Shown here piece after piece: positions 29,556 through 35,889 of a stretch of 35,889 bases of DNA (the first letter of the stretch is position 1; each line of letters starts with the position of its first letter). This stretch comes from Deltaproteobacteria bacterium (GTDB taxonomy: Bacteria; Myxococcota_A; UBA9042; PHBI01): positions 1 to 35,889 of the forward strand of contig SBGO01000712.1 of NCBI GenBank assembly GCA_006226565.1, given 5' to 3'. The notes beneath the pieces are model-generated. The model was given only the letters and a program-made list of their open reading frames with translations, had not been told where the DNA came from and searched no databases. The position numbers and the translations under genes were made by a program.

Positions 29556-30620
29556 TCAGGGCTCGACGGGGGCGCCCGAGAGGGTCGACCACTCGGCCCA
29601 GGAGCCGTCGTAGAGGCGGACGTCCTCGTAGCCGAGCCAGCGCAGCACGAGCCAGGTGACCGACGCGCGGGTGCCGCTCGCGCAGTAGGCGACCAGGGTC
29701 GTCGCCTCGGCGGGCAGGTCGGTGTAGAGGGCGGCGACGGCCGCGCGGTCCTTCAGGGCGCTGCCGGACACGTTGTCCGTCCACGGGACGTTGTAGGCGC
29801 CGGGGATGTGGCCCGAGCCGTATTCTCCGGCCGAGCGGGCGTCGACGAGGGCGACCGAGGCGTCCTCGAGGTGGTCGATGACCCAGGCGCCGGTGACGCG
29901 GAGGGCGTCGTCGGCCGTCGGGGCCGGGTAGGTCGTGCTCTCGGTCGCCGGGGCGTGGCTGTCGCTGGCGCCGGACCAGCTCGCGTAGCCGCCGTCGAGG
30001 AGGCGGGCGTCGTGGCCGTAGTAGCGGAGCGTCCACACCAGGCGGGCGGTGGTGGTGTCGGTGGCCGGGCCGGCGACGATGGCGGTGGTCCCGGGCTCGA
30101 GGCCGGCGGCGGCGAAGGCCGCGGCGACCTGCTCGGGGCCGGCGACCTGGCTCGGGACGCCGTCGACCGTGGCGCGCACGTCGGCGACGTCGATGTGGAG
30201 GGCGCCCGGGATGCGGCTCGAGGTCCAGCTGCCCGCGTCACGCACGTCGATGACGACCAGGCCGTCGTCCTCGAGGTGGGCGGCGAGCCAGGCGCCGTCG
30301 ACGATCCAGTCGGTCGGGTCGGCGACGGGGGCGGCGGTGTCGTCGGCGAGGGTGTCGTCCGCCGCGGACAGCGTGTCCGCGGCGACGTCCTCGCCCGTCG
30401 CGTCGTCGGCGAGGGTGTCCGCGGCGGCGTCCTCGTCGAGCGCGTCGGCGCCGATCGCGTCCGCGCCGGCGTCGTCGAGGGACGTGTCGGCCGACTCGCA
30501 CTGGGAGATCGGGAGACCGCACGTCCCGAGGGGCTCGCCGCCGCCGTCACCGCCGCAGGCGGGCGCGAGGGACACGAGCAGGAGCAGGCTGAGAGCGGGC
30601 AGAGCGAGGCGTGACATCAT
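29556..30620 (-). CDS. Exported tandem-rhodanese protein, probable lipoprotein
   Basis: The 354-residue product starts with a signal peptide ending in APAC (Cys22, an imperfect lipobox). An Asp/Ala/Thr-rich linker follows (about 45-105), a style frequent in envelope lipoproteins of Myxococcota-like bacteria. Two rhodanese domains come next. The first (about 105-220) has the fold elements (VVIDVRDAGSW, RIPGAL) but its active loop reads VAGPATDTT without cysteine. The second (about 230-354) keeps Cys313 in VAYCASGTRAS, the CxxGxR sulfur-transfer loop. This inactive-plus-active order is that of thiosulfate or 3-mercaptopyruvate sulfurtransferases. The enzyme should transfer sulfur outside the cytoplasmic membrane; donor and acceptor are unknown. 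The first of two adjacent ATGs (30620) has GGAGG eight bases upstream. Confidence 0.9.
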   Translation of the reverse strand: MMSRLALPALSLLLLVSLAPACGGDGGGEPLGTCGLPISQCESADTSLDDAGADAIGADALDEDAAADTLADDATGEDVAADTLSAADDTLADDTAAPVADPTDWIVDGAWLAAHLEDDGLVVIDVRDAGSWTSSRIPGALHIDVADVRATVDGVPSQVAGPEQVAAAFAAAGLEPGTTAIVAGPATDTTTARLVWTLRYYGHDARLLDGGYASWSGASDSHAPATESTTYPAPTADDALRVTGAWVIDHLEDASVALVDARSAGEYGSGHIPGAYNVPWTDNVSGSALKDRAAVAALYTDLPAEATTLVAYCASGTRASVTWLVLRWLGYEDVRLYDGSWAEWSTLSGAPVEP

Positions 30621-30706
30621 CCTCGGGGCCTCCGGTGGCTGGGCGGGTGACCCGCGTGCGGGCTGGTGCGCGCGGAAGCCCAAAGGGTGTCACGCCCCGC
30701 GGAAAA

Positions 30707-31693
30707 TCAAGGGGTCGCGCCGTCCCCCCGGGCCAGGACGTAGGCCGCGTAGTGCCGGTCGGTCCCGCGGATGTGCCCGTTGAGCCACGACCTCAGGAAC
30801 GTGAAGAGCTCGGCGTCGAGCTTGGTGCGGCCCGCCTCGAAGCGCGCCGTGATGTCGCCCACCCGCGCGACGAGCGCCGCGTGCGAGGCGCGGTGCGCCG
30901 CGAGGTCCGGATAGCCGACGGCCTCGAGCAGCCGCTCCTCGTAGGCGAAGTGCGTGACGGTGTAGTCGGTCAGCTCGCGGAGGATGCGTGCGGTCTGCCC
31001 GTGGTTTCCGCCCGCGCTGACCGCGTGGAGGGCGTTCAGCAGGTCGACGAGGCGCCTGTGCTGGGCGTCGATCTCCGGGATCCCGACGGCGATGGCGTCC
31101 GACCAGTCGATGAGCGGCAGGCGCTCGCGGGCGCCGTCGACCATGCGGCGGATGGCCACCCGCCGCATCGTCTTGACGACGCGCTCGTTCATCCCGAGGT
31201 CGTTCATGCCGACCTGCAGCGCGTGGGTGGCGGTGTCCACGATGAGGCCGATCGCCACGCCGAAGAGGCGCTTGAAGCTGGTATAGACGACGAGGGCGTC
31301 CGCGGCGTCCAGGGTGGCGAAGAGCCGCTCGGCGAACGCCAGCTCGATGCGCGCGGCGAGCGCGACGACGTGGCGGCTCTGCACGCCGGCGGCGGCGTGG
31401 AGCAGCCCGATGAAGCAGCACTCGCCCCAGAAGCCGTCCCCGGGCGCGCCGGAGAGCAGCTTCTCGAGCCACATCGCGAGGTTCGCCTCGCGATCGGACG
31501 ACGCGGCTCCGAGGAACCGCGCCGTCCCCTCGCACCGTTGCAGCTCCTCGACGAACAGCGCCGCCAGGTCGTGCGCCCACGGCGTCGTCGTCGACGCCAC
31601 CGCGCGCAGCACGGGCCAATCCCCCTCGGCTTCCCCGGCGAGCGCCAACGCCTCCGGCGCCACGCGGACCGCGTGGTCGAGGATGTCCTGCAT
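30707..31693 (-). CDS. Protoglobin-like and bacteriohemerythrin fusion protein
   Basis: The 328-residue product joins two oxygen-binding folds. Residues about 20-160 resemble the globin of globin-coupled sensors and protoglobins: SSDREANLAMWLEKLLSG, then FWGECCFIGLLHAAAGV with H99 at the expected proximal-heme position, then SFKRLFGVAIGLIVDT. Residues about 195-320 form a complete bacteriohemerythrin domain (DWSDAIAVGIPEIDAQH) with every diiron ligand present: H212, H248, E252, H267, H271, H307 and D312. There is no membrane segment and no output domain (no methyl-accepting, GGDEF or kinase part), so storage, transport or sensing of oxygen or nitric oxide in the cytoplasm is possible. The ATG at 31693 follows GGGGGG at seven bases. 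The hemerythrin call is very firm; the globin call rests on motif order. Confidence 0.85.
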   Translation of the reverse strand: MQDILDHAVRVAPEALALAGEAEGDWPVLRAVASTTTPWAHDLAALFVEELQRCEGTARFLGAASSDREANLAMWLEKLLSGAPGDGFWGECCFIGLLHAAAGVQSRHVVALAARIELAFAERLFATLDAADALVVYTSFKRLFGVAIGLIVDTATHALQVGMNDLGMNERVVKTMRRVAIRRMVDGARERLPLIDWSDAIAVGIPEIDAQHRRLVDLLNALHAVSAGGNHGQTARILRELTDYTVTHFAYEERLLEAVGYPDLAAHRASHAALVARVGDITARFEAGRTKLDAELFTFLRSWLNGHIRGTDRHYAAYVLARGDGATP

Positions 31694-31821
31694 CGGTTTC
31701 CCCCCGGCCCGCTCTCTCGATACGTCGACGGCGCGTGTGTGGCTCGCGCGCCGTCCCCCCACGGGCCATTGGGACCAGCCTAGCAACGTCTCGGATCGTC
31801 GATCAAGGCTTCCGGCCAAAA

Positions 31822-31858
31822 GGTCGGAATTTCGACCCATGGGTTTGATTGGCGTCAA
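31822..31858 (-). promoter_or_regulatory. Possible promoter and operator of the globin-hemerythrin gene
   Basis: On the minus strand TTGACG (31858-31853) stands 17 bases before a weak -10 (TCGAAA, 31835-31830). A palindrome, GGTCG-GAATTT-CGACC (31822-31837), covers that -10, which would suit a repressor site. The gene starts about 130 bases downstream. The -10 is poor, so this is tentative. Confidence 0.35.
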
Positions 31859-31881
31859 AAACGCGCTGCCCGACGGCACTC

Positions 31882-33471
31882 TCAGCGATCGTTCGGGACG
31901 TAGACGATCCGCGGCAGGACCGTCGCGCCGGCCACCATCGGGGCGATCAGGTCGATCGACCAGCCGTAGCGGTAGTACGGGCGCATCAGCGGCAGCAGGG
32001 GGTGGTGCCGATCGGTCAGGATGACGTGCGAGAAGCGCCGCTCGCGGAACGCGGCGGTGAGCTCGGCGTTCAGGCGCTTCTTGCCGGGGTCGTCCGGGTC
32101 GCGCATGCGGCGGACGTCCTGGGCGGCCATGCCGAGCCCGTAGGAGCGCTTGTCGGCCCACTGCGGCAGGAAGCGCCAGTCGGGCAGCAGCACGTCGCCG
32201 GGGAGGCTGGCGAGGTAGCCGAGGAACTGGTCGCCGCGATCCTGGGCGTCGTCCGGCGGGATCGACCACGAGGCGCGGTAGCCGAGCATCCCGAGCTGCG
32301 CGGCGATCATCAGGGCGAGCGCGGCCGCGGTGGGGGAGGCGCCGAGGCGGCGGCGCTCGGAGGCGCGGGCCTCGCCCTCGGCCAGCCCGAGCCCCAGCGG
32401 TCCGAGCAGCGCGACGGCGGCGAAGCCGGGGATGACCACGTTCGTCCAGCCGCCGTCGTGGATGCGGGCGAGCCAGGCGCTGACGAGGAGGCCGACGGCG
32501 ACGGCGACGTAGAAGAGGCCGCGCTTGGGGCGCCGCGCGAGGAGGAGCCCGCCGCCGGCGATGGCGGCGCCGAGGGCGATCCCGGCGTGCCACATGTCCT
32601 TGGTCCAGAAGCTCGTGATGCGGTCGTCGAGCATCAGGTGGGCGCGCGGCACCTCGACGAGGTAGTACCAGAACCAGCCGTCGCTGACGGCGTTGAGGAC
32701 GAGCACCGTGAGCCCGGCGAGCCCGGCGCCGACGGCGCCGGCGACCAGCGCGCGGCGGCGGTCGGTGAAGAGCAGGACGAGCCCGGCGGGCAGCAGCGCG
32801 ATGGCGGCGGTCTGCTTGGTCATGACGGCGCAGGCCATGAGCACGCCGGCGGCGACGGCGGAGCGGAGCGTGGTGCGGAAGCGGAGGACGTAGAGGCTCG
32901 CCAGCAGGAGCAAGAGCAGCAGGCTGTCGACGCGGGCGATGTGGAACCAGCGGCCGCCGACCTCGTAGGTGGCGAAGAAGAGGCCCACCGCGATGACGGC
33001 CCAGCGGTGCGTGTCGGTCTCGCGCTGGACGAAGCGGTAGATGAGCGCCCCGACGCCGAGGATCGACAGGAACGAGACGAGCCGGAGGGCGAAGAAGTCG
33101 ACCCCCATGACCCCGCCGAAGGCCGCGCTGACCAGGTAGTAGAACGGGGGATAGATGTAGCCCGTGTACTCGAGGCCGGGCGGCGGATAGATGTCCTGGC
33201 CCTGGGCGAGGCGCTGGACGGTCTCGACGAAGCCGCCCTCCATCCACTCGAGCTGATACGGGAAGTCGACCGTGTTCAGCGCGACGTAGAGGTACTTGGC
33301 GACGACGAAGGCGGCGAAGGCGACCGCCCCCCACACGAGGACGAGCTCGGCGACGCGGCCGGCGCGGCGCGCGCGCGATCCGGCGGCGCTGGGGTCCGGC
33401 CCCGGGGGCGTCGGCGAGGGGGACCCGGGGGGCTGCGGCGAGGCCGCGTCGATGTCGGAGGTCGTGTCCAT
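31882..33471 (-). CDS. Polytopic membrane glycosyltransferase, GT39/ArnT-like
   Basis: The 529-residue product has a Pro/Ser-rich cytoplasmic start (about 1-40) and roughly ten hydrophobic helices from residue 41 onward. The first external loop holds acidic residues in the usual place (FPYQLEWMEGGFVE) and is followed by IYPPPGLEYTGYIYPPFYY, a pattern common in integral-membrane GT-C transferases that use polyprenyl-phosphate sugars. The soluble C-terminal 130 residues contain LLPDWRFLPQ and SHVILTDRHHP. The acceptor (lipid, glycan or protein) cannot be told. The start at 33471 has no clear ribosome binding site. The gene diverges from the E1 pair across 195 bases and lies 188 bases upstream of the globin-hemerythrin gene in the same direction, so co-transcription is possible but unproven. 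Confidence 0.8.
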   Translation of the reverse strand: MDTTSDIDAASPQPPGSPSPTPPGPDPSAAGSRARRAGRVAELVLVWGAVAFAAFVVAKYLYVALNTVDFPYQLEWMEGGFVETVQRLAQGQDIYPPPGLEYTGYIYPPFYYLVSAAFGGVMGVDFFALRLVSFLSILGVGALIYRFVQRETDTHRWAVIAVGLFFATYEVGGRWFHIARVDSLLLLLLLASLYVLRFRTTLRSAVAAGVLMACAVMTKQTAAIALLPAGLVLLFTDRRRALVAGAVGAGLAGLTVLVLNAVSDGWFWYYLVEVPRAHLMLDDRITSFWTKDMWHAGIALGAAIAGGGLLLARRPKRGLFYVAVAVGLLVSAWLARIHDGGWTNVVIPGFAAVALLGPLGLGLAEGEARASERRRLGASPTAAALALMIAAQLGMLGYRASWSIPPDDAQDRGDQFLGYLASLPGDVLLPDWRFLPQWADKRSYGLGMAAQDVRRMRDPDDPGKKRLNAELTAAFRERRFSHVILTDRHHPLLPLMRPYYRYGWSIDLIAPMVAGATVLPRIVYVPNDR

Positions 33472-33666
33472 AGCGCGCGCAGTCTAGGGGCTCGGGTGTT
33501 CGACGCCAACACCTCGCGGATCGGGCGTGGGTGGCGTAGGCTAGGAGACGCAGCGGATGCGGCTCCTGGCCCGTGCGGCCCGCGCCGGGCGCGTCGCGCC
33601 CGGATCCGGAGCTGGCGCGGCGGCCGCACGCTGGCATCTGCACGACCTGCACGAGGAGCACCGATC

Positions 33667-34680
33667 ATGGAGCTCATCGATCTCTATCGGCGCATGGCGC
33701 TCGCCCGGGCGTTCGAGCTGGCGCTGGCCGATCTGTGGCGGCGGGGGCTGATCTCGGGCGAGCTGCACCTCGGCACCGGCGACGAGGCCGTCGCCGCCGG
33801 CGTCACGGCCCACCTGAAGGCCGGGGACGCCGCGGCCCTCGACCACCGCGCGACCCCGTTCCTGGCGCTGATGGAGATCGATCTGCGCGCCATCGTCGCG
33901 GAGGTCCTCGGGCGCGAGGGCGGCCTGTGCCGGGGGCGGGGCGGGCACATGCACCTCTTCTCGAAGGATCACCTCGTCGCCACCTCGGGGATCGTCGGCG
34001 CCGCCGGGCCGGCCGCGGTCGGCTTCGGGCTGGCCGCGCGGCGGCTCCGCCCGGGCTCGGTCGCGGTGGCCACCTTCGGCGACGGCGCGGCGAACCAGGG
34101 GATGCTGATGGAGAGCCTGAACCTGGCCGTCGTCTGGCGCGTGCCCGTCCTCTTCGTGTGCAAGGACAACGGCTGGGCGATCACGACCCGCGAGGGCGCG
34201 ATGACCGGCGGGGGCCTCGAGGAGCGGGCGCGGGCCTTCGGGCTGGAGACGCGCGCCGTCGACGGCCTGGACGCCGAGGCCGTGTGGGGCGCGGCCGGCG
34301 AGCTCGTGTCCCGGGCCCGCCGCGGGAAGGGGCCCGGGTTCCTCTTGGCGCGGACCGCTCGGCTCGACGGCCACATGCTGGGCGACCCGTTGGTGCGCGC
34401 GGCCGCCGCGCCGACCACCGACGGCCGGGAGATCTTCTCGAAGGTCGTGTCCGCGACGTTCAAGCGCGGGGGCGGGCTCCGGGCGCGCGTCAAGAGCCTG
34501 GGGACGATGACGAACACCATGCGGCACGCCCGCAAGGGCCACCAGGGGGGAGGGAGCGACCCGCTGGTCCGCGCGCGCAAGGCGCTCAAGAAGCGGGCGG
34601 CGGAGGTCGAGCAGGCCGACGTCGAGAGTCGGGAGCGGGTGGCGGCGGCGGTGGCGGCCGCGCTCGAGGAGGCTCCGTGA
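33667..34680 (+). CDS. 2-oxoacid (pyruvate/acetoin-type) dehydrogenase E1 alpha subunit
   Basis: The subunit binds thiamine diphosphate and decarboxylates a 2-oxoacid in the cytoplasm, working as an alpha2-beta2 tetramer with the next gene product. The 337-residue product shows the GGHMHLF loop (H94, H96) and the thiamine-diphosphate motif, GDGAANQG from residue 138 to KDNGW at 166-170. The start is ordinary for the family (LIDLYRRMALARAFE). The C-terminal third is unusual: after RLDGHMLGDPLVR a basic, Gly-rich stretch of about 45 residues (roughly 262-307, with FKRGGGLRARVKS and RHARKGHQGGG) intervenes before the usual DPLVRARKAL. The ATG at 33667 has GAGGAG eight bases upstream. The stop overlaps the next start (TGATG). 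Substrate is not decidable between pyruvate, acetoin and branched-chain acids. Confidence 0.9.
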   Translation: MELIDLYRRMALARAFELALADLWRRGLISGELHLGTGDEAVAAGVTAHLKAGDAAALDHRATPFLALMEIDLRAIVAEVLGREGGLCRGRGGHMHLFSKDHLVATSGIVGAAGPAAVGFGLAARRLRPGSVAVATFGDGAANQGMLMESLNLAVVWRVPVLFVCKDNGWAITTREGAMTGGGLEERARAFGLETRAVDGLDAEAVWGAAGELVSRARRGKGPGFLLARTARLDGHMLGDPLVRAAAAPTTDGREIFSKVVSATFKRGGGLRARVKSLGTMTNTMRHARKGHQGGGSDPLVRARKALKKRAAEVEQADVESRERVAAAVAAALEEAP

Positions 34681-35687
34681 TGGCGACCCTACGATTCAGC
34701 GAGGCCATCGACGCCGCGATCGGCGCGGCGATGTTGGAGGACGAGCGCATCGTCGTGTTCGGCGAGGACGTCCCGATGCTGCGGAGCGCCCTCGCGGCCC
34801 GCTTCGGCGCGGACCGCGTGCTGGGCGCGCCGATCTCCGAGGCGGGCTTCGTCGGGGCGGCCGTGGGCGCGGCCATGGCGGGCCTGCGGCCGGTCGTGGA
34901 GCTCTACATGGTCGACTTCGCCGCCGTGGCGATGGACGCGCTCCTCAACCACATGGCGAAGCTCGAGGGCCTCTCGGGCGGGCGGTGGCGCTGTCCGCTC
35001 GTGCTGCGCGCGCCGTGTGGCGCCGGCTACGGCGACGGCGGCCAGCACGGCCAGGCGCTGTGGGGGCTCCTGGCGGCCATCCCGGGGTTGACCGTGGTGG
35101 TGCCGTCGACGCCGGCGGACGCCGCGGGCCTCATGCGCAGCGCGCTGGAGCACGACGGCCCGGTCATCTTCATGGAGCACAAGCTGCTGTCCGAGGCGTG
35201 GCTCGAGTTCCTGGGGCGCCAGTACCGCGAGACGGTGTCGTTCGCGCCGCCCGCCGCCTCTGAGGGAGAGGTCCCGGAGGGCGAGCGGGTGGCGATCGGC
35301 GAGGCGGTCGTCCGGCGCCCCGGGAGCGACGTCACCCTCGTCTCCCTGGCGGTCGGCGTACACCGCGCGCTGGCGGCGGCCGAGGCGCTGGCCGGCGACG
35401 GCGTGAGCTGCGAGGTGATCGACCTCCGCACCGTCCGCCCCCTCGACCGCGCGGCCGTCGTCGCGTCGGTGGCGAAGACCGGGCGGCTCGTGGCGGTCGA
35501 CGAGGACTACGCCCAGTTCGGCCTCAGCGGCGAGCTCGCCGCGCTGTGCCTGGAGGCCGGCCTGCGCTTCGCCTATCGACGCGTCGCGGTGGAGGACACG
35601 CTCCCCTACGCGCGTCACCTCGAGGACGCCGCGCTGCCGAACGTGGAGCGCATCGTGGCCGCCGTGCGCGAGGTCCTGCCGGCCTAG
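34680..35687 (+). CDS. 2-oxoacid dehydrogenase E1 beta subunit
   Basis: The 335-residue product pairs with the E1 alpha subunit. The family signature is clear: GEDVP near residue 23, ISEAGFVGAAVGAAMAGLRP, the GYGDGGQHGQ loop, VVPSTPADAAGLMRSAL, and the C-terminal transketolase domain (CEVIDLRTVRPLD, then VAVDEDYAQFG). Length is normal. It starts at the ATG overlapping the upstream stop by one base, so the two subunits are translationally coupled and made in equal amounts. No E2 lipoyl-acyltransferase or E3 gene follows within the window; the 200 bases after the stop are noncoding. E2 and E3 may be encoded elsewhere. Confidence 0.93.
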   Translation: MATLRFSEAIDAAIGAAMLEDERIVVFGEDVPMLRSALAARFGADRVLGAPISEAGFVGAAVGAAMAGLRPVVELYMVDFAAVAMDALLNHMAKLEGLSGGRWRCPLVLRAPCGAGYGDGGQHGQALWGLLAAIPGLTVVVPSTPADAAGLMRSALEHDGPVIFMEHKLLSEAWLEFLGRQYRETVSFAPPAASEGEVPEGERVAIGEAVVRRPGSDVTLVSLAVGVHRALAAAEALAGDGVSCEVIDLRTVRPLDRAAVVASVAKTGRLVAVDEDYAQFGLSGELAALCLEAGLRFAYRRVAVEDTLPYARHLEDAALPNVERIVAAVREVLPA

Positions 35688-35732
35688 CCGCAGTGCGGTC
35701 GCTTGTGGATAACCCTATGAGATTGAACACAT

Positions 35733-35845
35733 CTTTCCACCACGGAGGCCACGGAGGGCACGGAGGATGTGGGGCCGCTCAAGCCGAAACTCCAAGCGCG
35801 ACCCGCTCCCCCCTCCGTGAGCTCCGTGCTCTCCGTGGTAGAAAG
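35733..35845. repeat. Inverted repeat built from three CACGGAG units per arm
   Basis: The left arm (35733-35766) reads CTTTCCAC, then three CACGGAG units at nine-base spacing. The right arm (35812-35845) is its inverse complement with few mismatches, ending TGGTAGAAAG. The 45-base loop is unstructured. Together they can form a 34-base-pair hairpin 46 bases after the E1 beta stop. From memory, intergenic elements of this style recur in several unrelated bacteria; their role is unclear. It could also act as a terminator or attenuator, but no U-tract follows. Confidence 0.85.
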
Positions 35846-35851
35846 CCGTTC

Positions 35852-35881
35852 CGGTTCAGCGCCTTGCGGTTCAGCGCCTTG
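35852..35881. repeat. 15-base tandem direct repeat, two copies
   Basis: CGGTTCAGCGCCTTG occurs at 35852-35866 and again at 35867-35881 without a gap, just outside the CACGGAG inverted repeat. It probably belongs to the same intergenic element, whose end may lie beyond the window. Confidence 0.85.
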
Positions 35882-35889
35882 TGGCCTGT

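Noticed and set aside
31694-33661. An in-frame upstream extension of the globin-hemerythrin gene to nearly 1000 codons.
   Set aside because: The extension overlaps the membrane glycosyltransferase gene in another frame and is Arg/Pro-rich. A good ribosome binding site precedes the ATG at 31693.
31849-33666. A plus-strand upstream extension of the E1 alpha gene.
   Set aside because: It runs antisense to the glycosyltransferase gene with low-complexity sequence. The ATG at 33667 has GAGGAG and matches the family start.

Overview
The window comes from a very GC-rich bacterium, most likely a Myxococcota-type lineage (former Deltaproteobacteria). The clues are lipoproteins with Ala/Asp/Thr-rich linkers, a giant lipoprotein combining the CNG-x-DDNCNG-x-DEG motif, thrombospondin type 3 repeats and CGDGVV-type cysteine repeats, and near-total G/C at third codon positions in the core genes. 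Genus cannot be set from this sequence alone.

Region 1 (1-4758) differs from the rest. Its GC is visibly lower, all genes lie on the minus strand, and the genes are separated by attC-like recombination sites. Two complete sites (1589-1697 and 3172-3279) share about 80 of 109 positions, carry RYYYAAC-type boxes, and show the same two unpaired bases in one arm. A third, more diverged site is cut by the window edge (1-99). This looks like part of an integron gene-cassette array with no integrase gene in view. Its cargo is a PD-(D/E)XK nuclease fused to a RAMA-like domain, an AlbA_2/ATPase/winged-helix protein, and a coupled pair encoding a small basic protein and a zinc-ribbon, tail-anchored protein. 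The nuclease in particular resembles defence-type cargo.

Region 2 (4922-13108, minus strand) holds rsgA (ribosome-assembly GTPase), a 1326-residue lipoprotein with divergent InlB-type repeats and two alpha/beta-hydrolase domains that both lack the catalytic serine, gdhA with a strong intrinsic terminator, and a class II aldolase.

Region 3 (13496-28669, plus strand) is one gene for a 5057-residue lipoprotein. Its C-terminal four fifths consist of eight tandem glycine-rich units of about 520 residues.

Region 4 (28763-33471, minus strand) carries a small DUF4382-like lipoprotein, a tandem-rhodanese lipoprotein, a protein that joins a protoglobin-like domain to a complete bacteriohemerythrin domain, and a polytopic membrane glycosyltransferase. 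Region 5 (33667-35687, plus strand) is an overlapping E1-alpha/E1-beta pair of a 2-oxoacid dehydrogenase. The window ends in a noncoding inverted repeat built from CACGGAG units.

The strongest candidates for something new are the integrase-less cassette array with its nuclease-RAMA cargo, the heme-plus-diiron oxygen-binding fusion, and the giant repeat lipoprotein with co-varying cysteine pairs. No tRNA, rRNA, CRISPR array or transposase was recognised.
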